A stretch of DNA of 42,111 bases, taken from a virus. The position numbers were made by a program, and so were the translations under genes. Below the pieces are notes generated by a model. The model searched no databases. It was not told where the DNA came from and saw only the letters and a list, made by a program, of their open reading frames with translations. Shown one piece after another: positions 26,032 through 31,937 of this stretch; the first letter of the stretch is position 1, and each line of letters opens with the position of its first letter. Where the stretch lies: positions 1-42,111 of the IMG/VR virus record IMGVR_UViG_3300035670_000481; one strand, 5' to 3'.

Positions 26032-27114
26032 ATGGCCAACGTCGCGCCGATCACGATCGAGCAGCTGTTCCGCTACTACCGGAACCTGCCGCATCAGGCG
26101 GCCGCGATTCAGCAGCTCGAGCAGGATCTCGCCGTGAACGGCTACGCGGCAGCGATGCGCCGCGACCGGGCATGGTTCAACACATGGAGCCAGGACGGCA
26201 AGCAGGCGGACCTGGCGGCAGCGCTGAAGCTGATCAAGGAGTTCGAGGGCTGCCATCTGACGGCCTATCCCGACCCGCTAAGCGGCGGCGCACCGTGGAC
26301 GATCGGCTACGGGACCACGCGCTACAGCGACGGGCGCGCCGTCAGCAAAGGCGACGAGATCAACGCGATCGAGGCTGATCTGCTGCTGCGGCAGGAGGTG
26401 GATCGCATCGCCGAGAAGCTACGCGTCACCATCCCCTATTGGGTGGAGATGACCGATGCGCAGAAGTGCGCGCTGATCTCCTTCGCCTACAACCTCGGCT
26501 CCGGCTTCTATGGCGCCAAGGGGTTTGAGACGATCAGCAAGCGCCTGCGCGAGAAGGACTGGGCCGGTGTGCCCGATGCCCTGCTGCTCTACCGCAACCC
26601 CGGCACCAACGTGGAGGCCGGCCTCAAGCGGCGCCGCATTGCAGAAGGCGACCTGTGGGGGCGCGAGCGGCAGACCACCGGGCCGATCTCCGCCATGTTC
26701 ACGCCAGAGAGCCCGTTCAGCCAGAAGATCACGCCTCACATCACCGCGGGTGAGTTTGCGCTCGGCCAGGAGGCGCGGCGCTTCGATCATCAGCACCAGT
26801 GCGACACCGCGCTGAAGCTGGCGCAGTTTCTCGAGCGTGTGCGCGCGCAGTTCGGTGGGCGGCCGGTAGTGATCACCTCGGGCTATCGCCCCGCCGCCAT
26901 CAATAAGCTGGTGGGCGGCGCCAGCAGCTCTGAGCACCTCTACGACAGCATCGGCGTGGGGGCCGTGGACTTCTACGTTGATGGCGCCGACATGATGGCC
27001 GTGCAGCGCTGGTGTGATCAGAACTGGCCACACTCACTCGGCTACGCGGCGCCGAGCTTCATCCACCTCGGAATCCGCAAGGGTGGGCCTCGCGTTCGCT
27101 GGGATTACGCCTAA
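26032..27114 (+). CDS. Endolysin: GH24 lysozyme plus M15-type peptidase
   Basis: Two-domain peptidoglycan hydrolase for host lysis. Residues about 65-215 are a T4-lysozyme-like muramidase: IKEFEGCHLTAYPDP gives Glu72 and Asp81, and WTIGYGTT gives the catalytic Thr95/96 region. Residues about 232-360 resemble a zinc M15 peptidase, with SGYRPAAINKLVGG, then SEHLYDSIGVGAVDF (His302, Asp313) and FIHLGIR (His345) as likely zinc ligands. The N-terminal 60 residues are helical with no signal peptide, so release would depend on the small membrane proteins upstream. The two domains would cut glycan strands and peptide cross-links respectively. GH24-M15 fusions are unusual by my knowledge. Confidence 0.9.
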   Translation: MANVAPITIEQLFRYYRNLPHQAAAIQQLEQDLAVNGYAAAMRRDRAWFNTWSQDGKQADLAAALKLIKEFEGCHLTAYPDPLSGGAPWTIGYGTTRYSDGRAVSKGDEINAIEADLLLRQEVDRIAEKLRVTIPYWVEMTDAQKCALISFAYNLGSGFYGAKGFETISKRLREKDWAGVPDALLLYRNPGTNVEAGLKRRRIAEGDLWGRERQTTGPISAMFTPESPFSQKITPHITAGEFALGQEARRFDHQHQCDTALKLAQFLERVRAQFGGRPVVITSGYRPAAINKLVGGASSSEHLYDSIGVGAVDFYVDGADMMAVQRWCDQNWPHSLGYAAPSFIHLGIRKGGPRVRWDYA

Positions 27115-27117
27115 GCT
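27112..27117 (+). promoter_or_regulatory. Promoter-like box CCTAAGCTG before the dCTP deaminase gene
   Basis: TAAGCT overlaps the endolysin stop codon and lies 23 nt before the GTG start at 27141. It fits the recurrent TA(N3)T pattern. No -35 is evident. Confidence 0.35.
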
Positions 27118-27140
27118 GCGCGCGCCAATGCCCGCAGCCT

Positions 27141-27656
27141 GTGCCCCTTCCCGACTACGAGATCCACGACCTGTGCAAGCGCCACGCAATGGTGGTGCCG
27201 TTTGATCCTGATCTGGTCAACCCCGCCAGCATCGATGTGCTGCTGGGTGATCGGATCATGATCGAGGTGGCCGAAACCCCACAGCTGCAGATCCACGGCA
27301 TCGCCGGCCACACTGCAGAGGATCCGTACCTGCTGCAGCCGGGTGAGTTCTGCCTAGCGGAAACACGCGAGATCTTCAACCTGCCGGACTGCATCGCTGC
27401 GCAGTTCGTGCTCAAGTCCAGCCGCGCACGCGAGGGCATCGAGCACCTGCTGGCCGGATTTTGCGATCCAGGTTGGCATGGCAGCCGGCTGACGCTGGAG
27501 CTGAGCAACGCGCGCCGGATGCACCCGGTTGCGATCTGGCCCGGCATGAAGATCGGCCAGATGGTGTTCCACAAGATGGAAGGCATTCCCGGCCGCAGTT
27601 ATGCGGTGACCGGCCGCTACAACGGCGATCTGGCAGTGACCGCCAGCAAGGGCTAG
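27141..27656 (+). CDS. dcd: dCTP deaminase / dUTPase family protein
   Basis: Probably converts dCTP to dUTP (or hydrolyses dUTP), feeding dTTP synthesis for phage DNA. The 171 residues match bacterial dCTP deaminases. Family signatures are FVLKSSRAREGIEH (SSRAR 93-97, nucleotide binding), GFCDPGWHGSRLTLEL with the expected catalytic Glu120, and PGMKIGQMVF. The start is GTG; an ATG at 27128 is out of frame. It is separate from the replication genes, standing last in the late operon just ahead of a strong terminator. Whether it is mono- or bifunctional cannot be decided by eye. Confidence 0.88.
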   Translation: MPLPDYEIHDLCKRHAMVVPFDPDLVNPASIDVLLGDRIMIEVAETPQLQIHGIAGHTAEDPYLLQPGEFCLAETREIFNLPDCIAAQFVLKSSRAREGIEHLLAGFCDPGWHGSRLTLELSNARRMHPVAIWPGMKIGQMVFHKMEGIPGRSYAVTGRYNGDLAVTASKG

Positions 27657-27687
27657 CCTGATAGCGGAGAAATCCGGTGAGAACGCG

Positions 27688-27715
27688 GCCCCGGTCTAGT
27701 CAGCCGGGGCTTTTT
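27688..27715 (+). terminator. Rho-independent terminator of the late operon
   Basis: A perfect 7-bp stem GCCCCGG/CCGGGGC (27688-27694, 27704-27710), a 9-nt loop and five T residues (27711-27715). It ends the plus-strand late block just before convergent minus-strand genes; the minus gene at 27714 stops inside its T-run. The reverse strand lacks a T-run, so the site acts mainly on plus-strand transcripts. Confidence 0.88.
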
Positions 27716-27902
27716 ATTTGCGCATCGGATGCCGCAGCGGTGCCATGCGCATCCGGTGGATGCGACCCGGTGCCTCAGCCGGATCATCCAGCGGGATAAG
27801 GGTGTAGTCATCACAGCCGTGGCTCTCAGCGAAGTGCTGCGCGCCGATGTGGGTCGGGAACGGCCCGACGTGCCACGGGCCGATGCGGAGGATGTAGGTC
27901 AT
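27714..27902 (-). CDS. Small hypothetical protein at the end of the minus-strand accessory block
   Basis: The 62-residue product (MTYILRIGPWHVGPFPTHIGAQHFAESHGCDDYTLIPLDDPAEAP...) has an opening sheet-like segment and a Pro/Arg-rich tail. I have a general memory of short cyanophage proteins starting 'MTY.LRIGP..VGPFP', but no function. The start overlaps by 4 nt (ATGA) the stop of the broken methyltransferase-like gene, so it was probably translationally coupled to it. Confidence 0.6.
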   Translation of the reverse strand: MTYILRIGPWHVGPFPTHIGAQHFAESHGCDDYTLIPLDDPAEAPGRIHRMRMAPLRHPMRK

Positions 27903-28364
27903 AGCGCGAAGGTTAGTTGCTGGGTGATGGTTGGCAGCTCACGGGCGCCCCACTGCGCGCCCATGGCCTCGGCGATGCCTTCGTAGGTGCGGCTGCGCTC
28001 CTTCCAGCGATCAGGGCTGGGCGGCATCATGTGAACGCGCGCCTCACGGCCGGGCACCACCTTGGTGGCGCGCAGGCGTGGCAGGTTGTGCAGCCATCAG
28101 CAGACGCACGAAGTCCAAGGCCTCGGCCTGTTCGCGTGCCTTGCGATGAAAATGGCGTGAGCCGGACACGGCAAGGTGCGTGCAGGGCGGGTGAGCGATC
28201 ATCAGATCCCAGCCAAGCTGCAGCACCTCCTCCACGGGGCGCTGGTAGTGCCAGCTGGGGTCGGCCTCGCACTCGAGCAGGTCGCAGCTCCATGCGTCAT
28301 GGCCGCGGCACCTGAAGGCGTCACGGACCCGGCCGCTGTATTCACAGGCGACCAGCACGCGCAT
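27899..28364 (-). pseudogene. Internally deleted, frameshifted methyltransferase-like gene
   Basis: Read from 28364, the frame gives MRVLVACEYSGRVRDAFRCR then GHDAWSCDLL, LMIAHPPCTHLAVSGSRHF and DFVRLLMAA, the N-terminal half of a phage DNA-methyltransferase-like family of about 210 residues. After about 28090 it runs off-frame to a stop at 28044. A different minus frame then resumes the family's C-terminus (LPRLRATKVVPGREARVHMM, then ERSRTYEGIAEAMGAQWG) and stops at 27899. The family's middle, about 60 residues that include an 'IENP' motif, is absent. So the gene has lost roughly 180-200 nt and its reading frame at 28089-28097. The start overlaps the preceding gene by TGATG. Confidence 0.8.
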
Positions 28365-28546
28365 CAGAGGCTCGCGGCGTAGGCGGTCATGGCGGCTTGG
28401 CGAGCCTTGGTGGCTGCAATCATGGCGGCCTGAAGCTTGACTTGCTTGGCGGTCATTTTGGAACCGGGCGCACCAGCGGCGGCGTAGAAGGCATCCTTGG
28501 CAGCGCGCTCGGCGGCTTGAAACTGACGGACTTACTGGAGGGTCAT
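28364..28546 (-). pseudogene. Small helical gene interrupted by an in-frame TAA
   Basis: From ATG 28546 the frame reads MTLQ, TAA (28534-28532), then VRQFQAAERAAKDAFYAAAG... to LQAAMIAATKARQAAMTAYAASL and a TGA at 28366. The post-stop part has regular Ala-rich helical codon use and ends with a TGATG overlap onto the methyltransferase-like gene, as an intact operon gene would. One substitution in codon 5 would restore a 60-residue protein. A shorter product could start at an internal ATG (MTAKQVKLQ, 30 residues). It is either a nonsense mutation or a sequencing error. Confidence 0.55.
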
Positions 28547-28683
28547 CGGAGTGGTTGGCTGTCGATGTGTGAACTATACACCGCCCACGGGGCACCCTGC
28601 GCTGATCGGCCAGCCCGTTCACAATCCGTCACAGTGCCTGTCACTGTTCCCGTCGCTACCGTGTGCCCAGCGGCGGCCAGCCC
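28547..28683 (+). promoter_or_regulatory. Divergent control region with perfect operator-like dyad
   Basis: This gap separates minus- and plus-strand units. ACAGTG (28631-28636) and CACTGT (28642-28647) form a perfect 17-bp dyad, the size of a repressor operator. On the minus strand, TATAGT (28578-28573) inside GGCGGTGTATAGTT is a good -10 for the minus gene, and the element recurs at 33217-33230. On the plus strand, TACCGT (28657-28662) fits the recurrent plus box, 21 nt before ATG 28684. The dyad thus lies between the two putative promoters. Confidence 0.5.
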
Positions 28684-28869
28684 ATGCGGGCGTTCTACCT
28701 AGAGATCACCGCCAAGCTCATCATCCGATCCAACGCCGACCCCGACGACCTGCCAGCCGAGATCTACTCCCGACTGGCCGAGTTCATCCCCTCCGATGAC
28801 GACATCATCGACATCGAGGTGAACGCTGTACCCCTGCCGCCGGACCTCTGTGGATCAGCACCACATTGA
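28684..28869 (+). CDS. Small hypothetical protein upstream of the HNH gene
   Basis: The 61-residue product (MRAFYLEITAKLIIRSNADPDDLPAEIYSRLAEFIPSDDDIIDIEVNAVPL...) is acidic with an alpha/beta pattern. An in-frame GTG at 28663 would add 7 residues but lies at the putative promoter. It overlaps the HNH gene by 20 nt. I recognise no family with a known role. Confidence 0.6.
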   Translation: MRAFYLEITAKLIIRSNADPDDLPAEIYSRLAEFIPSDDDIIDIEVNAVPLPPDLCGSAPH

Positions 28870-29155
28870 AGAGACGCGCCTCGTCACCCGGCGCTCTGCC
28901 CGTGATCAGATCCACCTCGCCTGGAACCACTGCTGCGCCTACTGCGGCGATCCGCTCGGCCGCAGCCCGACGCTCGATCACGTCATCCCCAAGGTCCACG
29001 GCGGCCTCACCGTCCGTCAGAACCTCGTCTCCTGCTGCTTGATGTGCAACAGCCAGAAGGGCCACAAGGATTGGGTGGACTGGTATCGGCAGCAGCCCTT
29101 CTGGTCCGCCATGGGCGAATGGGCGATCGCGCAGTGGCTAGCCGATGAGCGCTAA
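28850..29155 (+). CDS. HNH endonuclease
   Basis: The 101-residue protein is a compact HNH nuclease with zinc ligands: HCCAYCGDPLG (about 27-37) and SCCLMCNSQKG flank the catalytic core LDHVIPKVHGG (His in 'DH'), and the following NLVSCC supplies the Asn region. Such proteins in phages can be free-standing homing enzymes, or can assist packaging when near terminase; this one is far from terminase, so mobility is more likely. The start is GTG at 28850, overlapping the previous gene. It directly precedes a hairpin-rich untranslated stretch. Confidence 0.88.
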   Translation: MDQHHIEETRLVTRRSARDQIHLAWNHCCAYCGDPLGRSPTLDHVIPKVHGGLTVRQNLVSCCLMCNSQKGHKDWVDWYRQQPFWSAMGEWAIAQWLADER

Positions 29156-29430
29156 GCTGAGCGCCTTGAACTTTCAAAGTCTCAAGGCGTCCGCTGCGCC
29201 CGGCAGCGGTGAGGTTGGCACCGCGTGAGGACCAACTACCGGGCACACAAATACACCAAACCCCCCGGTTTCCCAGGGGCTCGGCTATTTCGGCGGTCTT
29301 GGCGAATCCGCGACCGCTGAGTTGTCGCATCGGGGGGGCTGCCTACAGAGAGTCAGCCTTGTTAAACCCGATGAGGCCCTGTTGCCAGGGACTTAGCCCG
29401 ATGCCGAGGCAGAGCGGGAACCTGCTCAGG
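29153..29430 (+). other. Hairpin-dense non-coding stretch after the HNH gene (candidate structured RNA)
   Basis: No convincing gene is present. Starting at the HNH stop, TAAGCT (29153-29158) fits the plus-strand box. Then come five stems: CGCCTTGAACTTT (29162-29174) paired to 29176-29189 with one bulged C; CCGCTGC/GCAGCGG (29191-29209); GTTGG/CCAAC (29214-29236) with an inner CAC/GTG; ACCGGG/CCCGGT (29238-29269); and GCGGTC/GACCGC (29293-29317). No T-run follows any of them. The stretch lies between convergent units, so it could be a bidirectional terminator, a small RNA, or the remains of an intron-like element with its HNH gene. Confidence 0.4.
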
Positions 29431-29601
29431 CTATCGTCCCAGCATCTGGTCCAGATACAGCTCGGCCTGCCACAGGTCGCTGCTGTACCTGCAGACACCA
29501 CCGACACAGCTGCGGTAGTAGATCTCGCCCTTCACGGGCATCAGCGTCTCGATGCTGCCGCCATCGCGCTCGGTGCGGCTCAGAACCTCAGGTCCGAACA
29601 T
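29431..29601 (-). CDS. Small hypothetical protein, distal gene of the minus operon
   Basis: The 56-residue product (MFGPEVLSRTERDGGSIETL, then MPVKGEIYYRSCVGGVCRYS and SDLWQAELYLDQMLGR) has two Cys residues in SCVGGVC. The start overlaps the preceding gene's stop by 14 nt, and the stop is TAG. It is the last intact gene of the operon running down from 33024. The family is not recognised. Confidence 0.6.
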   Translation of the reverse strand: MFGPEVLSRTERDGGSIETLMPVKGEIYYRSCVGGVCRYSSDLWQAELYLDQMLGR

Positions 29602-29911
29602 ACAGATCACACCTGGCCGCGAAACGGCCGCCGCTTCGTTTCGATTCTGGCAAGTCGTACCCGCACCGCTGGTGCTGCATCTCCCAGAACTTGCAATCCC
29701 AGCATATCGGCGCGCTGCCGGCCGGCCGCAGGTTGGTGACCGCTGCGCGGTAGATCGTCTGTGCCCTGATCAGCGCCTCCTGCAGCTGCACGGTGCCAGT
29801 GTCGGCCTCGATCTGAAGCTCGGGCTTCGGGCCGAGCACAATGCGCGCGTGCCAGTTCCGATCAGAGCGGCTGCACACCAGCAGCAGGCGGCCGGCGTGC
29901 AGACTGATCAC
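29588..29911 (-). CDS. Hypothetical protein with a C-terminal four-cysteine motif
   Basis: The 107-residue product begins at GTG 29911 (ISLHAGRLLLVCSRSDRNWH...) and has beta-type strands followed by a Cys cluster, CWDCKFWEMQHQRCGYDLP...RFAARCDLY, that could bind zinc or a metal. The GTG overlaps the upstream stop by 4 nt (GTGA) next to a purine-rich GAGAGGAGGA, supporting coupled translation. The frame is open further upstream, but that would overlap another gene. The function is unknown; the Cys layout resembles small electron-transfer or zinc-ribbon proteins. Confidence 0.6.
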   Translation of the reverse strand: MISLHAGRLLLVCSRSDRNWHARIVLGPKPELQIEADTGTVQLQEALIRAQTIYRAAVTNLRPAGSAPICWDCKFWEMQHQRCGYDLPESKRSGGRFAARCDLYVRT

Positions 29912-30141
29912 TCCTCCTCTCCGTAGCTCGGCAGGTGGTAGATCCGCTCCAGCTGCATCGACGCAGGTTCGGCGTGCCCCTGCGTCACATACCCCGAGAT
30001 CGGGTCGTTTGGATTGGCAGCCGTGAACACGGTCGGCCAGTGCAGCTCCTTCACCACCACCAAGCTGGTCCGCGGGCTGCGCACCAGCACCCACAGCGCA
30101 AGGCGCTCGAGAATGCTTAGGCCGGGCAGGTAGCGCATCAT
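29908..30141 (-). CDS. Small hypothetical protein of the minus operon
   Basis: The 77-residue product (MMRYLPGLSILERLALWVLVRSPRTSLVVVKELHWPTVFT...) has a hydrophobic LALWVLVRSP stretch near the N-terminus that may be a short membrane or surface helix, then a polar tail. The ATG overlaps the DUF3310-like stop (ATGA). Of two adjacent ATGs, 30141 is chosen for this overlap. The function is unknown. Confidence 0.6.
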   Translation of the reverse strand: MMRYLPGLSILERLALWVLVRSPRTSLVVVKELHWPTVFTAANPNDPISGYVTQGHAEPASMQLERIYHLPSYGEEE

Positions 30142-30350
30142 GCCTTCAGTTTGCCAAGCAGGCGGCGGATGTACCACTGCGCCTTTGCAAGCGACACGGC
30201 CTCACCCTTGTGGCGCTCGCGCCAGGTGTATTTGATGATGTTGCCCTTGCAGTAGCCGCGGAACTCCTCCGGCGTCAGGGCGGCCTCGATCGCATCGATG
30301 CACTCGATGCCACCCTGCCGGTAGTGGTCTGGGTTGATCTGATCAGTCAT
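30138..30350 (-). CDS. DUF3310 (SaV-like) protein
   Basis: The 70-residue product (MTDQINPDHYRQGGIECIDA, then IEAALTPEEFRGYCKGNIIKYTWRERHKG...) matches the DUF3310 family found across phages; the signature is 'INPDHY..GGIE.IDAI' followed by 'GN.IKY..R...KG'. Its role is unknown, although some annotations link it to nucleotide kinase genes. ATG 30350 is taken because the longer start at 30407 would lie inside the neighbouring gene; this ATG is embedded in the upstream stop region (LDD/MTD junction). Confidence 0.8.
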   Translation of the reverse strand: MTDQINPDHYRQGGIECIDAIEAALTPEEFRGYCKGNIIKYTWRERHKGEAVSLAKAQWYIRRLLGKLKA

Positions 30351-30546
30351 CGAGCCATCCCCATGCGATGCGTTTGCAGATGCGCCATGCGTGTTTTTCG
30401 TCCACATCGAACTCAGCCGCCAGCTGGCGATAGCTCCACCCCTCGCGTTGAAGCTGGCGCAGCTTGCGCACCAGCTCCGGCGTCAGGATCGCGGCGATGT
30501 TCTCCTCGCCGGCCTTGAATGGCCGGCCGCGCGGGATCACCTCCAC
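30343..30546 (-). CDS. Small helix-turn-helix protein
   Basis: The 67-residue product contains LTPELVRKLRQLQREGWSYRQLAAEFDVDEKHAWRICKRIAW, a resolvase/sigma-like helix-turn-helix of the kind found as DNA-binding tails of HNH enzymes and as free regulators. The start is GTG 30546; a second GTG two codons later is possible. The end WLDD overlaps the DUF3310-like start by 8 nt. It probably binds DNA; the target is unknown. Confidence 0.65.
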   Translation of the reverse strand: MEVIPRGRPFKAGEENIAAILTPELVRKLRQLQREGWSYRQLAAEFDVDEKHAWRICKRIAWGWLDD

Positions 30547-30803
30547 TTATCCCCCAGCAGCTGCTGACGGCACACCTCGATCGCCTGCTGTGCCTGCTTT
30601 TGGCTAAACACCGACTCGGTGGCATCCATGGCGTGCACGACGCGGGCGAGCAGATCGGGATAGTCCGTATCGCGGAAGTTGGCCGCCATGTCGCGGGCAA
30701 ACTCCTGCCACAGACCGGTGTAGGTGCCGCAAGTGCGACCGCTGCGTTCGTACAGCGCGTCGATCATGTCGGCGCGTTGCTGATCCAGCTGGAATGACTT
30801 CAT
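30537..30803 (-). CDS. Helical hypothetical protein of the minus operon
   Basis: The 88-residue product (MKSFQLDQQRADMIDALYERSGRTCGTYTGLWQEFARDMAANF...) is predicted helical with mixed charge. Neither enzymatic nor DNA-binding motif is seen. The ATG overlaps the previous stop by 4 nt (ATGA), and the stop overlaps the HTH gene by 10 nt. Codon use matches the operon. Confidence 0.6.
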   Translation of the reverse strand: MKSFQLDQQRADMIDALYERSGRTCGTYTGLWQEFARDMAANFRDTDYPDLLARVVHAMDATESVFSQKQAQQAIEVCRQQLLGDKWR

Positions 30804-30997
30804 GGTTCAAGCAGTTGGCGTAGGTGGAGCAGCTCAGCGCAAAGCTGCTCGCGGTTGCGGATGCCGGTGATGCCGTTCAGCTGGTCGATGCGGATGTCGA
30901 TCAGCTGCTGCAGCCGGTGGCGCTCATCATGGCGCCCCTGCTGGTAGGTGCCGCTGTCGCTGAGCAGCTGCTCGAGGCGGTGGCGGATGTCGCTCAT
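30800..30997 (-). CDS. Small charged coiled-coil-like protein
   Basis: The 65-residue product (MSDIRHRLEQLLSDSGTYQQGRHDERHRLQQLIDIRIDQLNGI...) is strongly helical with Arg, Gln and Leu in heptad-like spacing. The start at 30997 overlaps the RlpA-like stop by 4 nt, and the stop overlaps the next gene (ATGA). The function is unknown. Confidence 0.6.
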   Translation of the reverse strand: MSDIRHRLEQLLSDSGTYQQGRHDERHRLQQLIDIRIDQLNGITGIRNREQLCAELLHLRQLLEP

Positions 30998-31317
30998 GGG
31001 TGGTCGATCGTGACGGTAGCGATGCCATCCAGCGGCACACCAAGGCGATGCGCAGCGCCGGCACTGAGATCTAGGCTGGAGCAATCGCAGCGGTCAGTGA
31101 CTGGCACCGTCAGCACGCGGCCGCGGTGGCTGACGCGCACCGGCGTGCCGCAGGGCAGCCATGGATGCGCGGCGCTGATGCCCCAGTGCTGGTAGGTGCC
31201 TCCGCAGGCGGTCTGCCGGCCGTGATACCAGCCGTCATAGACCGTGGCGGTCACCGATCGCGCGTGGCTGGGCATGGCAGCCAGCAGCAGCGCTGCGGCG
31301 AGCAGGTGGCGCACCAT
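30994..31317 (-). CDS. RlpA-like secreted protein (double-psi beta-barrel)
   Basis: The 107-residue product has a signal peptide (MVRHLLAAALLLAAMPSHA, cleavage near residue 19-20) and an RlpA-type barrel: TATVYDGWYHGRQTACGGTY, HPWLPCGTPVRV, and VPVTDRCDCSSLDLSAGAAH RLG, where Asp75 and the DLS segment (83-85) fit the family's catalytic region. RlpA cuts denuded glycan strands, so this phage copy may loosen the wall or help lysis. It stands in the accessory operon, away from the endolysin. A GTG at 31320 directly before the ATG is an alternative start. Four Cys residues could form disulfides outside the cytoplasm. Confidence 0.75.
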   Translation of the reverse strand: MVRHLLAAALLLAAMPSHARSVTATVYDGWYHGRQTACGGTYQHWGISAAHPWLPCGTPVRVSHRGRVLTVPVTDRCDCSSLDLSAGAAHRLGVPLDGIATVTIDHP

Positions 31318-31553
31318 CACGCCACCTCCACCGTGGCACCGGGCCAGCGGGCTTGCGCGTAGCGGATCGCGTGCTTCTTGGTTTCAGCGCGCGTGATCCA
31401 CGTCATCGGCTGGGCGCCGACTGGGTAGACGATCAGCCGATACTCGCGGGTGCGCGCCTTCGGCCGCGGCCGGCTGATGCCGTCGCCGTGCTTGCTGGTG
31501 GGTGCCTCCTCTGCCCATTGCCAAGGCAGCATGGCGCCAGTGGTTTCAGGCAT
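31317..31553 (-). CDS. Small basic hypothetical protein
   Basis: The 78-residue product has a disordered N-terminal half (PTSKHGDGISRPRPKARTR) and a small alpha/beta C-terminal half (EYRLIVYPVGAQPMTWITRAETKKHAIRYAQARWPGATVEV) resembling tiny phage sheet-helix folds. Its stop overlaps the RlpA-like start (TGATG), and its start is inside the preceding gene by 8 nt. The function is unknown. Confidence 0.6.
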   Translation of the reverse strand: MPETTGAMLPWQWAEEAPTSKHGDGISRPRPKARTREYRLIVYPVGAQPMTWITRAETKKHAIRYAQARWPGATVEVA

Positions 31554-31704
31554 TGGTCTCCTCAGGGTTAAGCCATTCGATCTGCGACCACCACTCGAGC
31601 CATGTGTCGGCGGCGATCAGCTTGGCCTCGGTAAGGCTGGCTGCTTCCACGCACTCGAGCACGTTGGCGGCCTTGATCTGGAAGTAGAAGCGGCGCTCAG
31701 TCAT
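31546..31704 (-). CDS. Small acidic hypothetical protein
   Basis: The 52-residue product (MTERRFYFQIKAANVLECVE, then AASLTEAKLIAADTWLEWWS and QIEWLNPEETNA) shows a strand followed by a helix with Trp residues. The ATG sits in the repeated stop/start junction (CTCGATGACTGA), so its start is fused to the previous gene's stop. It overlaps the downstream gene by 8 nt. No family is known to me. Confidence 0.65.
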   Translation of the reverse strand: MTERRFYFQIKAANVLECVEAASLTEAKLIAADTWLEWWSQIEWLNPEETNA

Positions 31705-31918
31705 CGAGCTGCTCCAGTTCTTCCAGCGCCTGCTCCTTCAGGGTCGGCCCCTCCGGCTCGGGCTTCCAGGCTTCAATCGACTGAGCGAGCGCCTCACGAA
31801 CGGTTTTGATGGCGACGTACGCGAAAATTGCAGGAAGCAGAACCGGCACTCCGAAAAGGATAAACAAGCGCCGAACGTAGAGGTTTCGAAGCCAAGGTTT
31901 GCAAGAAGATACTGTCAT
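31697..31918 (-). CDS. Small membrane protein with a shared 'LKEQALEELEQLDD' tail
   Basis: The 73-residue product has one transmembrane helix (LFILFGVPVLLPAIFAYVAIKTV, about 18-40) preceded by basic residues and followed by a C-terminal tail PEGPTLKEQALEELEQLDD. That tail resembles the C-termini of the next two paralogues (RRP.P..LKEQ.., ALEQLDD), but its N-terminal part does not match them. It may be a chimera between a membrane protein and a duplicated tail. The final codons form the junction repeat described separately. Confidence 0.6.
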   Translation of the reverse strand: MTVSSCKPWLRNLYVRRLFILFGVPVLLPAIFAYVAIKTVREALAQSIEAWKPEPEGPTLKEQALEELEQLDD

Positions 31919-31937
31919 GGGAAGTTAGTGGAAGCGA

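Noticed and set aside
28365-28622. Upstream extension of the methyltransferase-like frame
   Set aside because: The family's N-terminus begins at MRVLVACEYSG; the extension is Arg/Ser-rich and crosses the promoter region.
29007-29330. Minus-strand open frame over the HNH gene and hairpin region
   Set aside because: Most of it is antisense to the HNH gene, and no ribosome site or family pattern is present.
29209-29739. Plus-strand open frame in the hairpin region and beyond
   Set aside because: It runs antisense to two overlapping minus genes with better junctions, and the translation is low-complexity.
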